This document shows positions 21,701-35,317 of a DNA stretch of 64,000 nt, one piece after another; the first letter of the stretch is position 1; each line of letters starts with the position of its first letter. The translations under genes were made by a program, and so were the position numbers. The DNA comes from Allodiplogaster sudhausi (Eukaryota > Nematoda > Chromadorea > Rhabditida > Diplogasteridae). The DNA lies in contig CALZFC010000183.1 in assembly GCA_945643635.1 (NCBI GenBank), forward strand, positions 1 through 64,000, given 5' to 3'. The notes under the pieces are model-generated. The model worked only from the letters and a program-made list of their open reading frames with translations. It ran no database searches and was not told the DNA's origin.

Positions 21701-24700
21701 TGGGCTCCTCTGGGCTTCTCTGGGCATACTGCCGAGAATCCAAATATGTCCGAGTATCCAAGAAGACTGAATTCCTTTCGAGTATCCAAGAAGACTGAAT
21801 TCCTTAAATATAGCTTGCATTAATTCGCCTTTCAGAATCTGGGCTCCTCTGGGCTCCTCTGCGCTCCTCTTGGCTCCTCTGGGCTCCTCTGGGCTCCTCT
21901 GGGCTCCTCTGGGCTCCACTGGGCTCCTCTGGGCTTCTCTGGGCATACTGTCGAGAATCCAAATATGTCCGAGTATCCAAGAAGACTGAATTCCTTTCGA
22001 GTATCCAAGAAGACTGAATTCCTTAAATATAGCTTGCATTAATTCGCCTTTCAGAATCTGGGCTCCTCTGGGCTCCTCTGGGCTCCTCTGGGCTCCTCTG
22101 GGCTCCTCTGGGCTCTTCTGGGCTCCTCTGGGCTCCTCTGGGCTACTCTGGGCTCCTCTGGGCTCCTCTGGGCATACTGTCGAGAATCCAAATATGTCCG
22201 AGTATCCAAGAAGACTGAATTCCTTTCGAGTATCCAAGAAGACTGAATTCCTTAAATATAGCTTGCATTAATTCGCCTTTCAGAATCTGGGCTCCTCTGG
22301 GCTCCTCTGCGCTCCTCTGGGCTCCTCTGGGCTCCTCTGGGCTCCTCTGGGCTCCTCTGGGCTCCTCTGGGCTCCTCTGGGCTCCTCTGGGCTTCTCTGG
22401 GCATACTGTCGAGAATCCAAATATGTCCGAGTATCCAAGAAGACTGAATTCCTTTCGAGTATCCAAGAAGACTGAATTCCTTAAATATAGCTTGCATTAA
22501 TTCGCCTTTCAGAATCTGGGCTCCTCTGGGCTCCTCTGCGCTCCTCTTGGCTCCTCTGGGCTCCTCTGGGCTCCTCTGGGCTCCTCTGGGCTCCACTGGG
22601 CTCCTCTGGGCTTCTCTGGGCATACTGTCGAGAATCCAAATATGTCCGAGTATCCAAGAAGACTGAATTCCTTTCGAGTATCCAAGAAGACTGAATTCCT
22701 TAAATATAGCTTGCATTAATTCGCCTTTCAGAATCTGGGCTCCTCTGGGCTCCTCTGCGCTCCTCTTGGCTCCTCTGGGCTCCTCTGGGCTCCTCTGGGC
22801 TCCTCTGGGCTCCTCTGGGCTCCTCTGGGCTCCACTGGGCTCCTCTGGGCTTCTCTGGGCATACTGTCGAGAATCCAAATATGTCCGAGTATCCAAGAAG
22901 ACTGAATTCCTTTCGAGTATCCAAGAAGACTGAATTCCTTAAATATAGCTTGCATTAATTCGCCTTTCAGAATCTGGGCTCCTCTGGGCTCCTCTGCGCT
23001 CCTCTGGGCTCCTCTGGGCTCCTCTGGGCTCCTCTGGGCTCCTCTGGGCTCCTCTGGGCTCCTCTGGGCTCCTCTGGGCTCCTCTGGGCTTCTCTGGGCA
23101 TACTGTCGAGAATCCAAATATGTCCGAGTATCCAAGAAGACTGAATTCCTTTCGAGTATCCAAGAAGACTGAATTCCTTAAATATAGCTTGCATTAATTC
23201 GCCTTTCAGAATCTGGGCTCCTCTGGGCTCCTCTGGGCTCCTCTGGGCTCCTCTGGGCTCCTCTGGGCTCCTCTGGGCTTTTCTGGGCATACTGTCGAGA
23301 ATCCAAATATGTCCGAGTATCCAAGAAGACTGAATTCCTTTCGAGTATCCAAGAAGACTGAATTCTTTAAATATAGCTTGCATTAATTCGTCTTTCAGAA
23401 TCTGGGCTCCTCTGGGCTCCTCTGGGTTCCTCTGGGCTCCTCTGGGCTCCTCTGGGCTCCTCTGGGCTCCTTTGGGCTCCTCTGGGCTCCTCTGGGCTTC
23501 TCTGGGCATACTGTCGAGAATCCAAATATGTCCGAGTATCCAAGAAGACTGAATTCCTTTCGAGTATCCAAGAAGACTGAATTCCTTAAATATAGCTTGC
23601 ATTAATTCGCCTTTCAGAATCTGGGCTCCTCTGGGCTCCTCTGCGCTCCTCTGGGCTCCTCTGGGCTAATTTGGGCTCCTCTGGGCTCCTCTGGGCTCCT
23701 CTGGGCTCCTCTGGGCTCCTCTGGGCTCCTCTGGGCTCCTCTGGGCTCCTCTGGGCTTCTCTGGGCATACTGTCGAGAATCCAAATATGTCCGAGTATCC
23801 AAGAAGACTGAATTCCTTTCGAGTATCCAAGAAGACTGAATTCCTTAAATATAGCTTGCATTAATTCGCCTTTCAGAATCTGGGCTCCTCTGGGCTCCTC
23901 TGGGCTCCTCTGGGCTCCTCTGGGCTCCTCTGGGCTCCTCTGGGCTTTTCTGGGCATACTGTCGAGAATCCAAATATGTCCGAGTATCCAAGAAGACTGA
24001 ATTCCTTTCGAGTATCCAAGAAGACTGAATTCCTTAAATATAGCTTGCATTAATTCGCCTTTCAGAATCTGGGCTCCTCTGGGCTCCTCTGCGCTCCTCT
24101 GGGCTCCTCTGGGCTCCTCTGGGCTCCTCTGGGCTCCTCTGGGCTCCTCTGGGCTCCTCTGGGCTCCTCTGGGCTCCTCTGGGCTTCTCTGGGCATACTG
24201 TCGAGAATCCAAATATGTCCGAGTATCCAAGAAGACTGAATTCCTTTCGAGTATCCAAGAAGACTGAATTCCTTAAATATAGCTTGCATTAATTCGCCTT
24301 TCAGAATCTGGGCTCCTCTGGGCTCCTCTGGGCTCCTCTGGGCTCCTCTGGGCTCCTCTGGGCTCCTCTGGGCTTTTCTGGGCATACTGTCGAGAATCCA
24401 AATATGTCCGAGTATCCAAGAAGACTGAATTCCTTTCGAGTATCCAAGAAGACTGAATTCTTTAAATATAGCTTGCATTAATTCGCCTTTCAGAATCTGG
24501 GCTCCTCTGGGCTCCTCTGCGCTCCTCTTGGCTCCTCTGGGCTCCTCTGGGCTCCTCTGGGCTCCTCTGGGCTCCTCTGGGCTCCTCTGGGCTTCTCTGG
24601 GCATACTGTCGAGAATCCAAATATGTCCGAGTATCCAAGAAGACTGAATTCCTTTCGAGTATCCAAGAAGACTGAATTCCTTAAATATAGCTTGCATTAA

Positions 24701-26857
24701 TTCGCCTTTCAGAATCTGGGCTCCTCTGGGCTCCTCTGGGCTCCTCTGGGCTCCTCTGGGCTCCTCTGGGCTCCTCTGGGCTTTTCTGGGCATACTGTCG
24801 AGAATCCAAATATGTCCGAGTATCCAAGAAGACTGAATTCCTTTCGAGTATCCAAGAAGACTGAATTCTTTAAATATAGCTTGCATTAATTCGCCTTTCA
24901 GAATCTGGGCTCCTCTGGGCTCCTCTGGGCTCCTCTGGGCTCCTCTGGGCTCCTCTGGGCTCCTCTGGGCTCCTTTGGGCTCCTCTGGGCTCCTCTGGGC
25001 TTCTCTGGGCATACTGTCGAGAATCCAAATATGTCCGAGTATCCAAGAAGACTGAATTCCTTTCGAGTATCCAAGAAGACTGAATTCCTTAAATATAGCT
25101 TGCATTAATTCGCCTTTCAGAATCTGGGCTCCTCTGGGCTCCTCTGCGCTCCTCTGGGCTCCTCTGGGCTAATTTGGGCTCCTCTGGGCTCCTCTGGGCT
25201 CCTCTGGGCTCCTCTGGGCTCCTCTGGGCTCCTCTGGGCTCCTCTGGGCTCCTCTGGGCTCCTCTGGGCTCCTCTGGGCTCCTCTGGGCTTCTCTGGGCA
25301 TACTGTCGAGAATCCAAATATGTCCGAGTATCCAAGAAGACTGAATTCCTTTCGAGTATCCAAGAAGACTGAATTCCTTAAATATAGCTTGCATTAATTC
25401 GCCTTTCAGAATCTGGGCTCCTCTGGGCTCCTCTGCGCTCCTCTGGCTCCTCTGGGCTCCTCTGGGCTCCTCTGGGCTCCTCTGGGCTCCACTGGGCTCC
25501 TCTGGGCTTCTCTGGGCATACTGTCGAGAATCCAAATATGTCCGAGTATCCAAGAAGACTGAATTCCTTTCGAGTATCCAAGAAGACTGAATTCCTTAAA
25601 TATAGCTTGCATTAATTCGCCTTTCAGAATCTGGGCTCCTCTGGGCTCCTCTGGGCTCCTCTGGGCTCCTCTGGGCTCCTCTGGGCTCTTCTGGGCTCCT
25701 CTGGGCTCCTCTGGGCTCCTCTGGGCTCCTCTGGGCTCCTCTGGGCATACTGTCGAGAATCCAAATATGTCCGAGTATCCAAGAAGACTGAATTCCTTTC
25801 GAGTATCCAAGAAGACTGAATTCCTTAAATATAGCTTGCATTAATTCGCCTTTCAGAATCTGGGCTCCTCTGGGCTCCTCTGCGCTCCTCTGGGCTCCTC
25901 TGGGCTCCTCTGGGCTCCTCTGGGCTCCTCTGGGCTCCTCTGGGCTCCTCTGGGCTTCTCTGGGCATACTGTCGAGAATCCAAATATGTCCGAGTATCCA
26001 AGAAGACTGAATTCCTTTCGAGTATCCAAGAAGACTGAATTCCTTAAATATAGCTTGCATTAATTCGCCTTTCAGAATCTGGGCTCCTCTGGGCTCCTCT
26101 GCGCTCCTCTGGGCTCCTCTGGGCTCCTCTGGGCTCCTCTGGGCTCCTCTGGGCTCCTCTGGGCTCCTCTGGGCTCCTCTGGGCTCCTCTGGGCTTCTCT
26201 GGGCATACTGTCGAGAATCCAAATATGTCCGAGTATCCAAGAAGACTGAATTCCTTTCGAGTATCCAAGAAGACTGAATTCCTTAAATATAGCTTGCATT
26301 AATTCGCCTTTCAGAATCTGGGCTCCTCTGGGCTCCTCTGCGCTCCTCTGGGCTCCTCTGGGCTCCTCTGGGCTCCTCTGGGCTTTTCTGGGCATACTGT
26401 CGAGAATCCAAATATGTCCGAGTATCCAAGAAGACTGAATTCCTTTCGAGTATCCAAGAAGACTGAATTCTTTAAATATAGCTTGCATTAATTCGTCTTT
26501 CAGAATCTGGGCTCCTCTGGGCTCCTCTGGGTTCCTCTGGGCTCCTCTGGGCTCCTCTGGGCTCCTCTGGGCTCCTCTGGGCTCCTCTGGGCTCCTCTGG
26601 GCTTCTCTGGGCATACTGTCGAGAATCCAAATATGTCCGAGTATCCAAGAAGACTGAATTCCTTTCGAGTATCCAAGAAGACTGAATTCCTTAAATATAG
26701 CTTGCATTAATTCGCCTTTCAGAATCTGGGCTCCTCTGGGCTCCTCTGCGCTCCTCTGGGCTCCTCTGGGCTAATTTGGGCTCCTCTGGGCTCCTCTGGG
26801 CTCCTCTGGGCTCCTCTGGGCTCCTCTGGGCTCCTCTGGGCTCCTCTGGGCTTCTCT
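18788..26857. repeat. HOR family C region (copies ending in a TAATTT unit)
   Basis: Five copies, each ending in a 249-289-bp unit with GGGCTAATTT as about the sixth 10-mer: 18788-20806 (219,239,199,219,239,239,188,218,259), 20807-21721 (219,188,219,289), 21722-23762 (219,229,229,219,239,239,189,219,259), 23763-25295 (189,239,189,219,189,219,289) and 25296-26857 (218,229,219,239,189,219,249). Copies 1 and 3 are parallel nine-unit versions. Copy 2 looks like a four-unit deletion derivative. The 219-bp units here typically carry GCGCTCCTCT, TGGCTCCTCT and GGGCTCCACT markers. Confidence 0.87.
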
Positions 26858-29800
26858 GGGCATACTGTCGAGAATCCAAATATGTCCGAGTATCCAAGAA
26901 GACTGAATTCCTTTCGAGTATCCAAGAAGACTGAATTCCTTAAATATAGCTTGCATTAATTCGCCTTTCAGAATCTGGGCTCCTCTGGGCTCCTCTGCGC
27001 TCCTCTTGGCTCCTCTGGGCTCCTCTGGGCTCCTCTGGGCTCCTCTGGGCTCCTCTGGGCTTCTCTGGGCATACTGTCGAGAATCCAAATATGTCCGAGT
27101 ATCCAAGAAGACTGAATTCCTTTCGAGTATCCAAGAAGACTGAATTCCTTAAATATAGCTTGCATTAATTCGCCTTTCAGAATCTGGGCTCCTCTGGGCT
27201 CCTCTGGGCTCCTCTGGGCTCCTCTGGGCTCCTCTGGGCTCCTCTGGGCTCCTCTGGGCTCTTCTGGGCTCCTCTGGGCTCCTCTGGGCTACTCTGGGCT
27301 CCTCTGGGCTCCTCTGGGCATACTGTCGAGAATCCAAATATGTCCGAGTATCCAAGAAGACTGAATTCCTTTCGAGTATCCAAGAAGACTGAATTCCTTA
27401 AATATAGCTTGCATTAATTCGCCTTTCAGAATCTGGGCTCCTCTGGGCTCCTCTGGCTCCTCTGGGCTCCTCTGGGCTCCTCTGGGCTCCTCTGGGCTCC
27501 TCTGGGCTCCTCTGGGCTTCTCTGGGCATACTGTCGAGAATCCAAATATGTCCGAGTATCCAAGAAGACTGAATTCCTTTCGAGTATCCAAGAAGACTGA
27601 ATTCCTTAAATATAGCTTGCATTAATTCGCCTTTCAGAATCTGGGCTCCTCTGGGCTCCTCTGGGCTCCTCTGGGCTCCTCTGGGCTCCTCTGGGCTCCT
27701 CTGGGCTCCTCTGGGCTCTTCTGGGCTCCTCTGGGCTCCTCTGGGCTCCTCTGGGCTCCTCTGGGCTCCTCTGGGCATACTGTCGAGAATCCAAATATGT
27801 CCGAGTATCCAAGAAGACTGAATTCCTTTCGAGTATCCAAGAAGACTGAATTCCTTAAATATAGCTTGCATTAATTCGCCTTTCAGAATCTGGGCTCCTC
27901 TGGGCTCCTCTGGGCTCCTCTGGGCTCCTCTGGGCTCCTCTGGGCTCCTCTGGGCTCCTCTGGGCTCCTCTGGGCTCCTCTGGGCTCCTCTGGGCTCCTC
28001 TGGGCTTCTCTGGGCATACTGTCGAGAATCCAAATATGTCCGAGTATCCAAGAAGACTGAATTCCTTTCGAGTATCCAAGAAGACTGAATTCCTTAAATA
28101 TAGCTTGCATTAATTCGCCTTTCAGAATCTGGGCTCCTCTGGGCTCCTCTGCGCTCCTCTGGGCTCCTCTGGGCTCCTCTGGGCTCCTCTGGGCTCCTCT
28201 GGGCTCCTCTGGGCTCCTCTGGGCTTCTCTGGGCATACTGTCGAGAATCCAAATATGTCCGAGTATCCAAGAAGACTGAATTCCTTTCGAGTATCCAAGA
28301 AGACTGAATTCTTTAAATATAGCTTGCATTAATTCGTCTTTCAGAATCTGGGCTCCTCTGGGCTCCTCTGGGTTCCTCTGGGCTCCTCTGCGCTCCTCTG
28401 GGCTCCTCTGGGCTCCTCTGGGCTCCTCTGGGCTCCTCTGGGCTCCTCTGGCTCCTCTGGGCTCCTCTGGGCTCCTCTGGGCTTCTCTGGGCATACTGTC
28501 GAGAATCCAAATATGTCCGAGTATCCAAGAAGACTGAATTCCTTTCGAGTATCCAAGAAGACTGAATTCCTTAAATATAGCTTGCATTAATTCGCCTTTC
28601 AGAATCTGGGCTCCTCTGGGCTCCTCTGGGCTCCTCTGGGCTCCTCTGGGCTCCTCTGGGCTCCTCTGGGCTCCTCTGGGCTCTTCTGGGCTCCTCTGGG
28701 CTCCTCTGGGCTACTCTGGGCTCCTCTGGGCTCCTCTGGGCATACTGTCGAGAATCCAAATATGTCCGAGTATCCAAGAAGACTGAATTCCTTTCGAGTA
28801 TCCAAGAAGACTGAATTCCTTAAATATAGCTTGCATTAATTCGCCTTTCAGAATCTGGGCTCCTCTGGGCTCCTCTGGGCTCCTCTGGGCTCCTCTGGGC
28901 TCCTCTGGGCTCCTCTGGGCTCCTCTGGGCTCCTCTGGGCTTCTCTGGGCATACTGTCGAGAATCCAAATATGTCCGAGTATCCAAGAAGACTGAATTCC
29001 TTTCGAGTATCCAAGAAGACTGAATTCCTTAAATATAGCTTGCATTAATTCGCCTTTCAGAATCTGGGCTCCTCTGGGCTCCTCTGGGCTCCTCTGGGCT
29101 CCTCTGGGCTCCTCTGGGCTCCTCTGGGCTCCTCTGGGCTCTTCTGGGCTCCTCTGGGCTCCTCTGGGCTACTCTGGGCTCCTCTGGGCTCCTCTGGGCA
29201 TACTGTCGAGAATCCAAATATGTCCGAGTATCCAAGAAGACTGAATTCCTTTCGAGTATCCAAGAAGACTGAATTCCTTAAATATAGCTTGCATTAATTC
29301 GCCTTTCAGAATCTGGGCTCCTCTGGGCTCCTCTGCGCTCCTCTGGGCTCCTCTGGGCTCCTCTGGGCTCCTCTGGGCTCCTCTGGGCTCCTTGGGCTCC
29401 TCTGGGCTTTTCTGGGCATACTGTCGAGAATCCAAATATGTCCGAGTATCCAAGAAGACTGAATTCCTTTCGAGTATCCAAGAAGACTGAATTCTTTAAA
29501 TATAGCTTGCATTAATTCGTCTTTCAGAATCTGGGCTCCTCTGGGCTCCTCTGGGTTCCTCTGGGCTCCTCTGCGCTCCTCTGGGCTCCTCTGGGCTAAT
29601 TTGGGCTCCTCTGGGCTCCTCAGGGCTCCTCTGGGCTCCTCTGGGCTCCTCTGGGCTCCTCTGGGCTCCTCTGGGCTCCTCTGGGCTCCTCTGGGCTCCT
29701 CTGGGCTCCTCTGGGCTCCTCTGGGCTTCTCTGGGCATACTGTCGAGAATCCAAATATGTCCGAGTATCCAAGAAGACTGAATTCCTTTCGAGTATCCAA

Positions 29801-31275
29801 GAAGACTGAATTCCTTAAATATAGCTTGCATTAATTCGCCTTTCAGAATCTGGGCTCCTCTGGGCTCCTCTGCGCTCCTCTTGGCTCCTCTGGGCTCCTC
29901 TGGGCTCCTCTGGGCTCCTCTGGGCTCCACTGGGCTCCTCTGGGCTTCTCTGGGCATACTGTCGAGAATCCAAATATGTCCGAGTATCCAAGAAGACTGA
30001 ATTCCTTTCGAGTATCCAAGAAGACTGAATTCCTTAAATATAGCTTGCATTAATTCGCCTTTCAGAATCTGGGCTCCTCTGGGCTCCTCTGGGCTCCTCT
30101 GGGCTCCTCTGGGCTCCTCTGGGCTCCTCTGGGCTCCTCTGGGCTCTTCTGGGCTCCTCTGGGCTCCTCTGGGCTCCTCTGGGCTCCTCTGGGCTCCTCT
30201 GGGCATACTGTCGAGAATCCAAATATGTCCGAGTATCCAAGAAGACTGAATTCCTTTCGAGTATCCAAGAAGACTGAATTCCTTAAATATAGCTTGCATT
30301 AATTCGCCTTTCAGAATCTGGGCTCCTCTGGGCTCCTCTGGGCTCCTCTGGGCTCCTCTGGGCTCCTCTGGGCTCCTCTGGGCTCCTCTGGGCTCCTCTG
30401 GGCTCCTCTGGGCTCCTCTGGGCTCTTCTGGCTCCTCTGGGCTCCTCTGGGCTCCTCTGGGCTCCTCTGGGCTCCTCTGGGCTCCACTGGGCTCCTCTGG
30501 GCTTCTCTGGGCATACTGTCGAGAATCCAAATATGTCCGAGTATCCAAGAAGACTGAATTCCTTTCGAGTATCCAAGAAGACTGAATTCCTTAAATATAG
30601 CTTGCATTAATTCGCCTTTCAGAATCTGGGCTCCTCTGGGCTCCTCTGGGCTCCTCTGGGCTCCTCTGGGCTCCTCTGGGCTCCTCTGGGCTCCTCTGGG
30701 CTCTTCTGGGCTCCTCTGGGCTCCTCTGGGCTACTCTGGGCTCCTCTGGGCTCCTCTGGGCATACTGTCGAGAATCCAAATATGTCCGAGTATCCAAGAA
30801 GACTGAATTCCTTTCGAGTATCCAAGAAGACTGAATTCCTTAAATATAGCTTGCATTAATTCGCCTTTCAGAATCTGGGCTCCTCTGGGCTCCTCTGGGC
30901 TCCTCTGGGCTCCTCTGGGCTCCTCTGGGCTCCTCTGGGCTCCTCTGGGCTCCTCTGGGCTCCTCTGGGCTCCTCTGGGCTCCTCTGGGCTCTTCTGGGC
31001 TCCTCTGGGCTCCTCTGGGCTCTTCTGGGCTCCTCTGGGCTCCTCTGGGCTCCTCTGGGCTCCTCTGGGCTCCTCTGGGCATACTGTCGAGAATCCAAAT
31101 ATGTCCGAGTATCCAAGAAGACTGAATTCCTTTCGAGTATCCAAGAAGACTGAATTCCTTAAATATAGCTTGCATTAATTCGCCTTTCAGAATCTGGGCT
31201 CCTCTGGGCTCCTCTGGGCTCCTCTGGGCTCCTCTGGGCTCCTCTGGGCTCCTCTGGGCTCCTCTGGGCTTCTCT

Positions 31276-32928
31276 GGGCATACTGTCGAGAATCCAAATA
31301 TGTCCGAGTATCCAAGAAGACTGAATTCCTTTCGAGTATCCAAGAAGACTGAATTCTTTAAATATAGCTTGCATTAATTCGTCTTTCAGAATCTGGGCTC
31401 CTCTGGGCTCCTCTGGGTTCCTCTGGGCTCCTCTGCGCTCCTCTGGGCTCCTCTGGGCTCCTCTGGGCTCCTCTGGGCTCCTCTGGGCTCCTCTGGGCTC
31501 CTCTGGGCTCCTCTGGGCTCCTCTGGGCTTCTCTGGGCATACTGTCGAGAATCCAAATATGTCCGAGTATCCAAGAAGACTGAATTCCTTTCGAGTATCC
31601 AAGAAGACTGAATTCCTTAAATATAGCTTGCATTAATTCGCCTTTCAGAATCTGGGCTCCTCTGGGCTCCTCTGCGCTCCTCTGGGCTCCTCTGGGCTCC
31701 TCTGGGCTCCTCTGGGCTCCTCTGGGCTCTTCTGGGCTCCTCTGGGCTCCTCTGGGCTACTCTGGGCTCCTCTGGGCTCCTCTGGGCATACTGTCGAGAA
31801 TCCAAATATGTCCGAGTATCCAAGAAGACTGAATTCCTTTCGAGTATCCAAGAAGACTGAATTCCTTAAATATAGCTTGCATTAATTCGCCTTTCAGAAT
31901 CTGGGCTCCTCTGGGCTCCTCTGGGCTCCTCTGGGCTCCTCTGGGCTCCTCTGGGCTCCTCTGGGCTCCTCTGGGCTCCTCTGGGCTCCTCTGGGCTTCT
32001 CTGGGCATACTGTCGAGAATCCAAATATGTCCGAGTATCCAAGAAGACTGAATTCCTTTCGAGTATCCAAGAAGACTGAATTCCTTAAATATAGCTTGCA
32101 TTAATTCGCCTTTCAGAATCTGGGCTCCTCTGGGCTCCTCTGGGCTCCTCTGGGCTCCTCTGGGCTCCTCTGGGCTCCTCTGGGCTCCTCTGGGCTCTTC
32201 TGGGCTCCTCTGTGCTCCTCTGGGCTACTCTGGGCTCCTCTGGGCTCCTCTGGGCATACTGTCGAGAATCCAAATATGTCCGAGTATCCAAGAAGACTGA
32301 ATTCCTTTCGAGTATCCAAGAAGACTGAATTCCTTAAATATAGCTTGCATTAATTCGCCTTTCAGAATCTGGGCTCCTCTGGGCTCCTCTGGGCTCCTCT
32401 GGGCTCCTCTGGGCTCCTCTGGGCATACTGTCGAGAATCCAAATATGTCCGAGTATCCAAGAAGACTGAATTCCTTTCGAGTATCCAAGAAGACTGAATT
32501 CCTTAAATATAGCTTGCATTAATTCGCCTTTCAGAATCTGGGCTCCTCTGGGCTCCTCTGGGCTCCTCTGGGCTCCTCTGGGCTCCTCTGGGCTCCTCTG
32601 GGCTCCTCTGGGCTCCTCTGGGCTCCTCTGGGCTCCTCTGGGCTCTTCTGGGCTCCTCTGGGCTCCTCTGGGCTCTTCTGGGCTCCTCTGGGCTCCTCTG
32701 GGCTCCTCTGGGCTCCTCTGGGCTCCTCTGGGCATACTGTCGAGAATCCAAATATGTCCGAGTATCCAAGAAGACTGAATTCCTTTCGAGTATCCAAGAA
32801 GACTGAATTCCTTAAATATAGCTTGCATTAATTCGCCTTTCAGAATCTGGGCTCCTCTGGGCTCCTCTGGGCTCCTCTGGGCTCCTCTGGGCTCCTCTGG
32901 GCTCCTCTGGGCTCCTCTGGGCTTCTCT
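31276..32928. repeat. HOR-D copy 1 (1653 bp)
   Basis: Unit lengths are 259, 249, 219, 249, 169, 309 and 199. The same 259-249-219-249 order recurs exactly 1653 bp later. The 169-bp unit has only five 10-mers. The 309-bp unit has two GGGCTCTTCT copies 30 bp apart. Confidence 0.9.
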
Positions 32929-34123
32929 GGGCATACTGTCGAGAATCCAAATATGTCCGAGTATCCAAGAAGACTGAATTCCTTTCGAGTATCCAAGAAG
33001 ACTGAATTCTTTAAATATAGCTTGCATTAATTCGTCTTTCAGAATCTGGGCTCCTCTGGGCTCCTCTGGGTTCCTCTGGGCTCCTCTGCGCTCCTCTGGG
33101 CTCCTCTGGGCTCCTCTGGGCTCCTCTGGGCTCCTCTGGGCTCCTCTGGGCTCCTCTGGGCTCCTCTGGGCTCCTCTGGGCTTCTCTGGGCATACTGTCG
33201 AGAATCCAAATATGTCCGAGTATCCAAGAAGACTGAATTCCTTTCGAGTATCCAAGAAGACTGAATTCCTTAAATATAGCTTGCATTAATTCGCCTTTCA
33301 GAATCTGGGCTCCTCTGGGCTCCTCTGCGCTCCTCTGGGCTCCTCTGGGCTCCTCTGGGCTCCTCTGGGCTCCTCTGGGCTCTTCTGGGCTCCTCTGGGC
33401 TCCTCTGGGCTACTCTGGGCTCCTCTGGGCTCCTCTGGGCATACTGTCGAGAATCCAAATATGTCCGAGTATCCAAGAAGACTGAATTCCTTTCGAGTAT
33501 CCAAGAAGACTGAATTCCTTAAATATAGCTTGCATTAATTCGCCTTTCAGAATCTGGGCTCCTCTGGGCTCCTCTGGGCTCCTCTGGGCTCCTCTGGGCT
33601 CCTCTGGGCTCCTCTGGGCTCCTCTGGGCTCCTCTGGGCTCCTCTGGGCTTCTCTGGGCATACTGTCGAGAATCCAAATATGTCCGAGTATCCAAGAAGA
33701 CTGAATTCCTTTCGAGTATCCAAGAAGACTGAATTCCTTAAATATAGCTTGCATTAATTCGCCTTTCAGAATCTGGGCTCCTCTGGGCTCCTCTGGGCTC
33801 CTCTGGGCTCCTCTGGGCTCCTCTGGGCTCCTCTGGGCTCCTCTGGGCTCTTCTGGGCTCCTCTGGGCTCCTCTGGGCTACTCTGGGCTCCTCTGGGCTC
33901 CTCTGGGCATACTGTCGAGAATCCAAATATGTCCGAGTATCCAAGAAGACTGAATTCCTTTCGAGTATCCAAGAAGACTGAATTCCTTAAATATAGCTTG
34001 CATTAATTCGCCTTTCAGAATCTGGGCTCCTCTGGGCTCCTCTGGGCTCCTCTGGGCTCCTCTGGGCTCCTCTGGGCTCCTCTGGGCTCCTCTGGGCTCC
34101 TCTGGGCTCCTCTGGGCTTCTCT
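32929..34123. repeat. HOR-D copy 2 (1195 bp)
   Basis: Unit lengths are 259, 249, 219, 249 and 219. It matches copy 1 over its first four units, but a single 219-bp unit replaces the 169-309-199 trio. The 249-bp second unit shares the GCGCTCCTCT third 10-mer with copy 1. Confidence 0.9.
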
Positions 34124-35317
34124 GGGCATACTGTCGAGAATCCAAATATGTCCGAGTATCCAAGAAGACTGAATTCCTTTCGAGTATCCAAGAAGACTGA
34201 ATTCTTTAAATATAGCTTGCATTAATTCGCCTTTCAGAATCTGGGCTCCTCTGGGCTCCTCTGGGTTCCTCTGGGCTCCTCTGCGCTCCTCTGGGCTCCT
34301 CTGGGCTCCTCTGGGCTCCTCTGGGCTCCTCTGGGCTCCTCTGGGCTCCTCTGGGCTCCTCTGGGCTCCTCTGGGCTTCTCTGGGCATACTGTCGAGAAT
34401 CCAAATATGTCCGAGTATCCAAGAAGACTGAATTCCTTTCGAGTATCCAAGAAGACTGAATTCCTTAAATATAGCTTGCATTAATTCGCCTTTCAGAATC
34501 TGGGCTCCTCTGGGCTCCTCTGCGCTCCTCTTGGCTCCTCTGGGCTCCTCTGGGCTCCTCTGGGCTCCTCTGGGCTCTTCTGGGCTCCTCTGGGCTCCTC
34601 TGGGCTACTCTGGGCTCCTCTGGGCTCCTCTGGGCATACTGTCGAGAATCCAAATATGTCCGAGTATCCAAGAAGACTGAATTCCTTTCGAGTATCCAAG
34701 AAGACTGAATTCCTTAAATATAGCTTGCATTAATTCGCCTTTCAGAATCTGGGCTCCTCTGGGCTCCTCTGGGCTCCTCTGGGCTCCTCTGGGCTCCTCT
34801 GGGCTCCTCTGGGCTCCTCTGGGCTCCTCTGGGCTCCTCTGGGCTTCTCTGGGCATACTGTCGAGAATCCAAATATGTCCGAGTATCCAAGAAGACTGAA
34901 TTCCTTTCGAGTATCCAAGAAGACTGAATTCCTTAAATATAGCTTGCATTAATTCGCCTTTCAGAATCTGGGCTCCTCTGGGCTCCTCTGGGCTCCTCTG
35001 GGCTCCTCTGGGCTCCTCTGGGCTCCTCTGGGCTCCTCTGGGCTCTTCTGGGCTCCTCTGGGCTCCTCTGGGCTACTCTGGGCTCCTCTGGGCTCCTCTG
35101 GGCATACTGTCGAGAATCCAAATATGTCCGAGTATCCAAGAAGACTGAATTCCTTTCGAGTATCCAAGAAGACTGAATTCCTTAAATATAGCTTGCATTA
35201 ATTCGCCTTTCAGAATCTGGGCTCCTCTGGGCTCCTCTGCGCTCCTCTGGGCTCCTCTGGGCTCCTCTGGGCTCCTCTGGGCTCCTCTGGGCTCCATGGG
35301 CTCCTCTGGGCTTTTCT
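34124..35317. repeat. HOR-D copy 3 (1194 bp)
   Basis: Unit lengths are 259, 249, 219, 249 and 218. It follows copy 2 at 1195 bp spacing. Its second unit adds a TGGCTCCTCT change near 34530 that is absent from copies 1 and 2. Its last unit is one base short (GGGCTCCATGGGC near 35293). Confidence 0.88.
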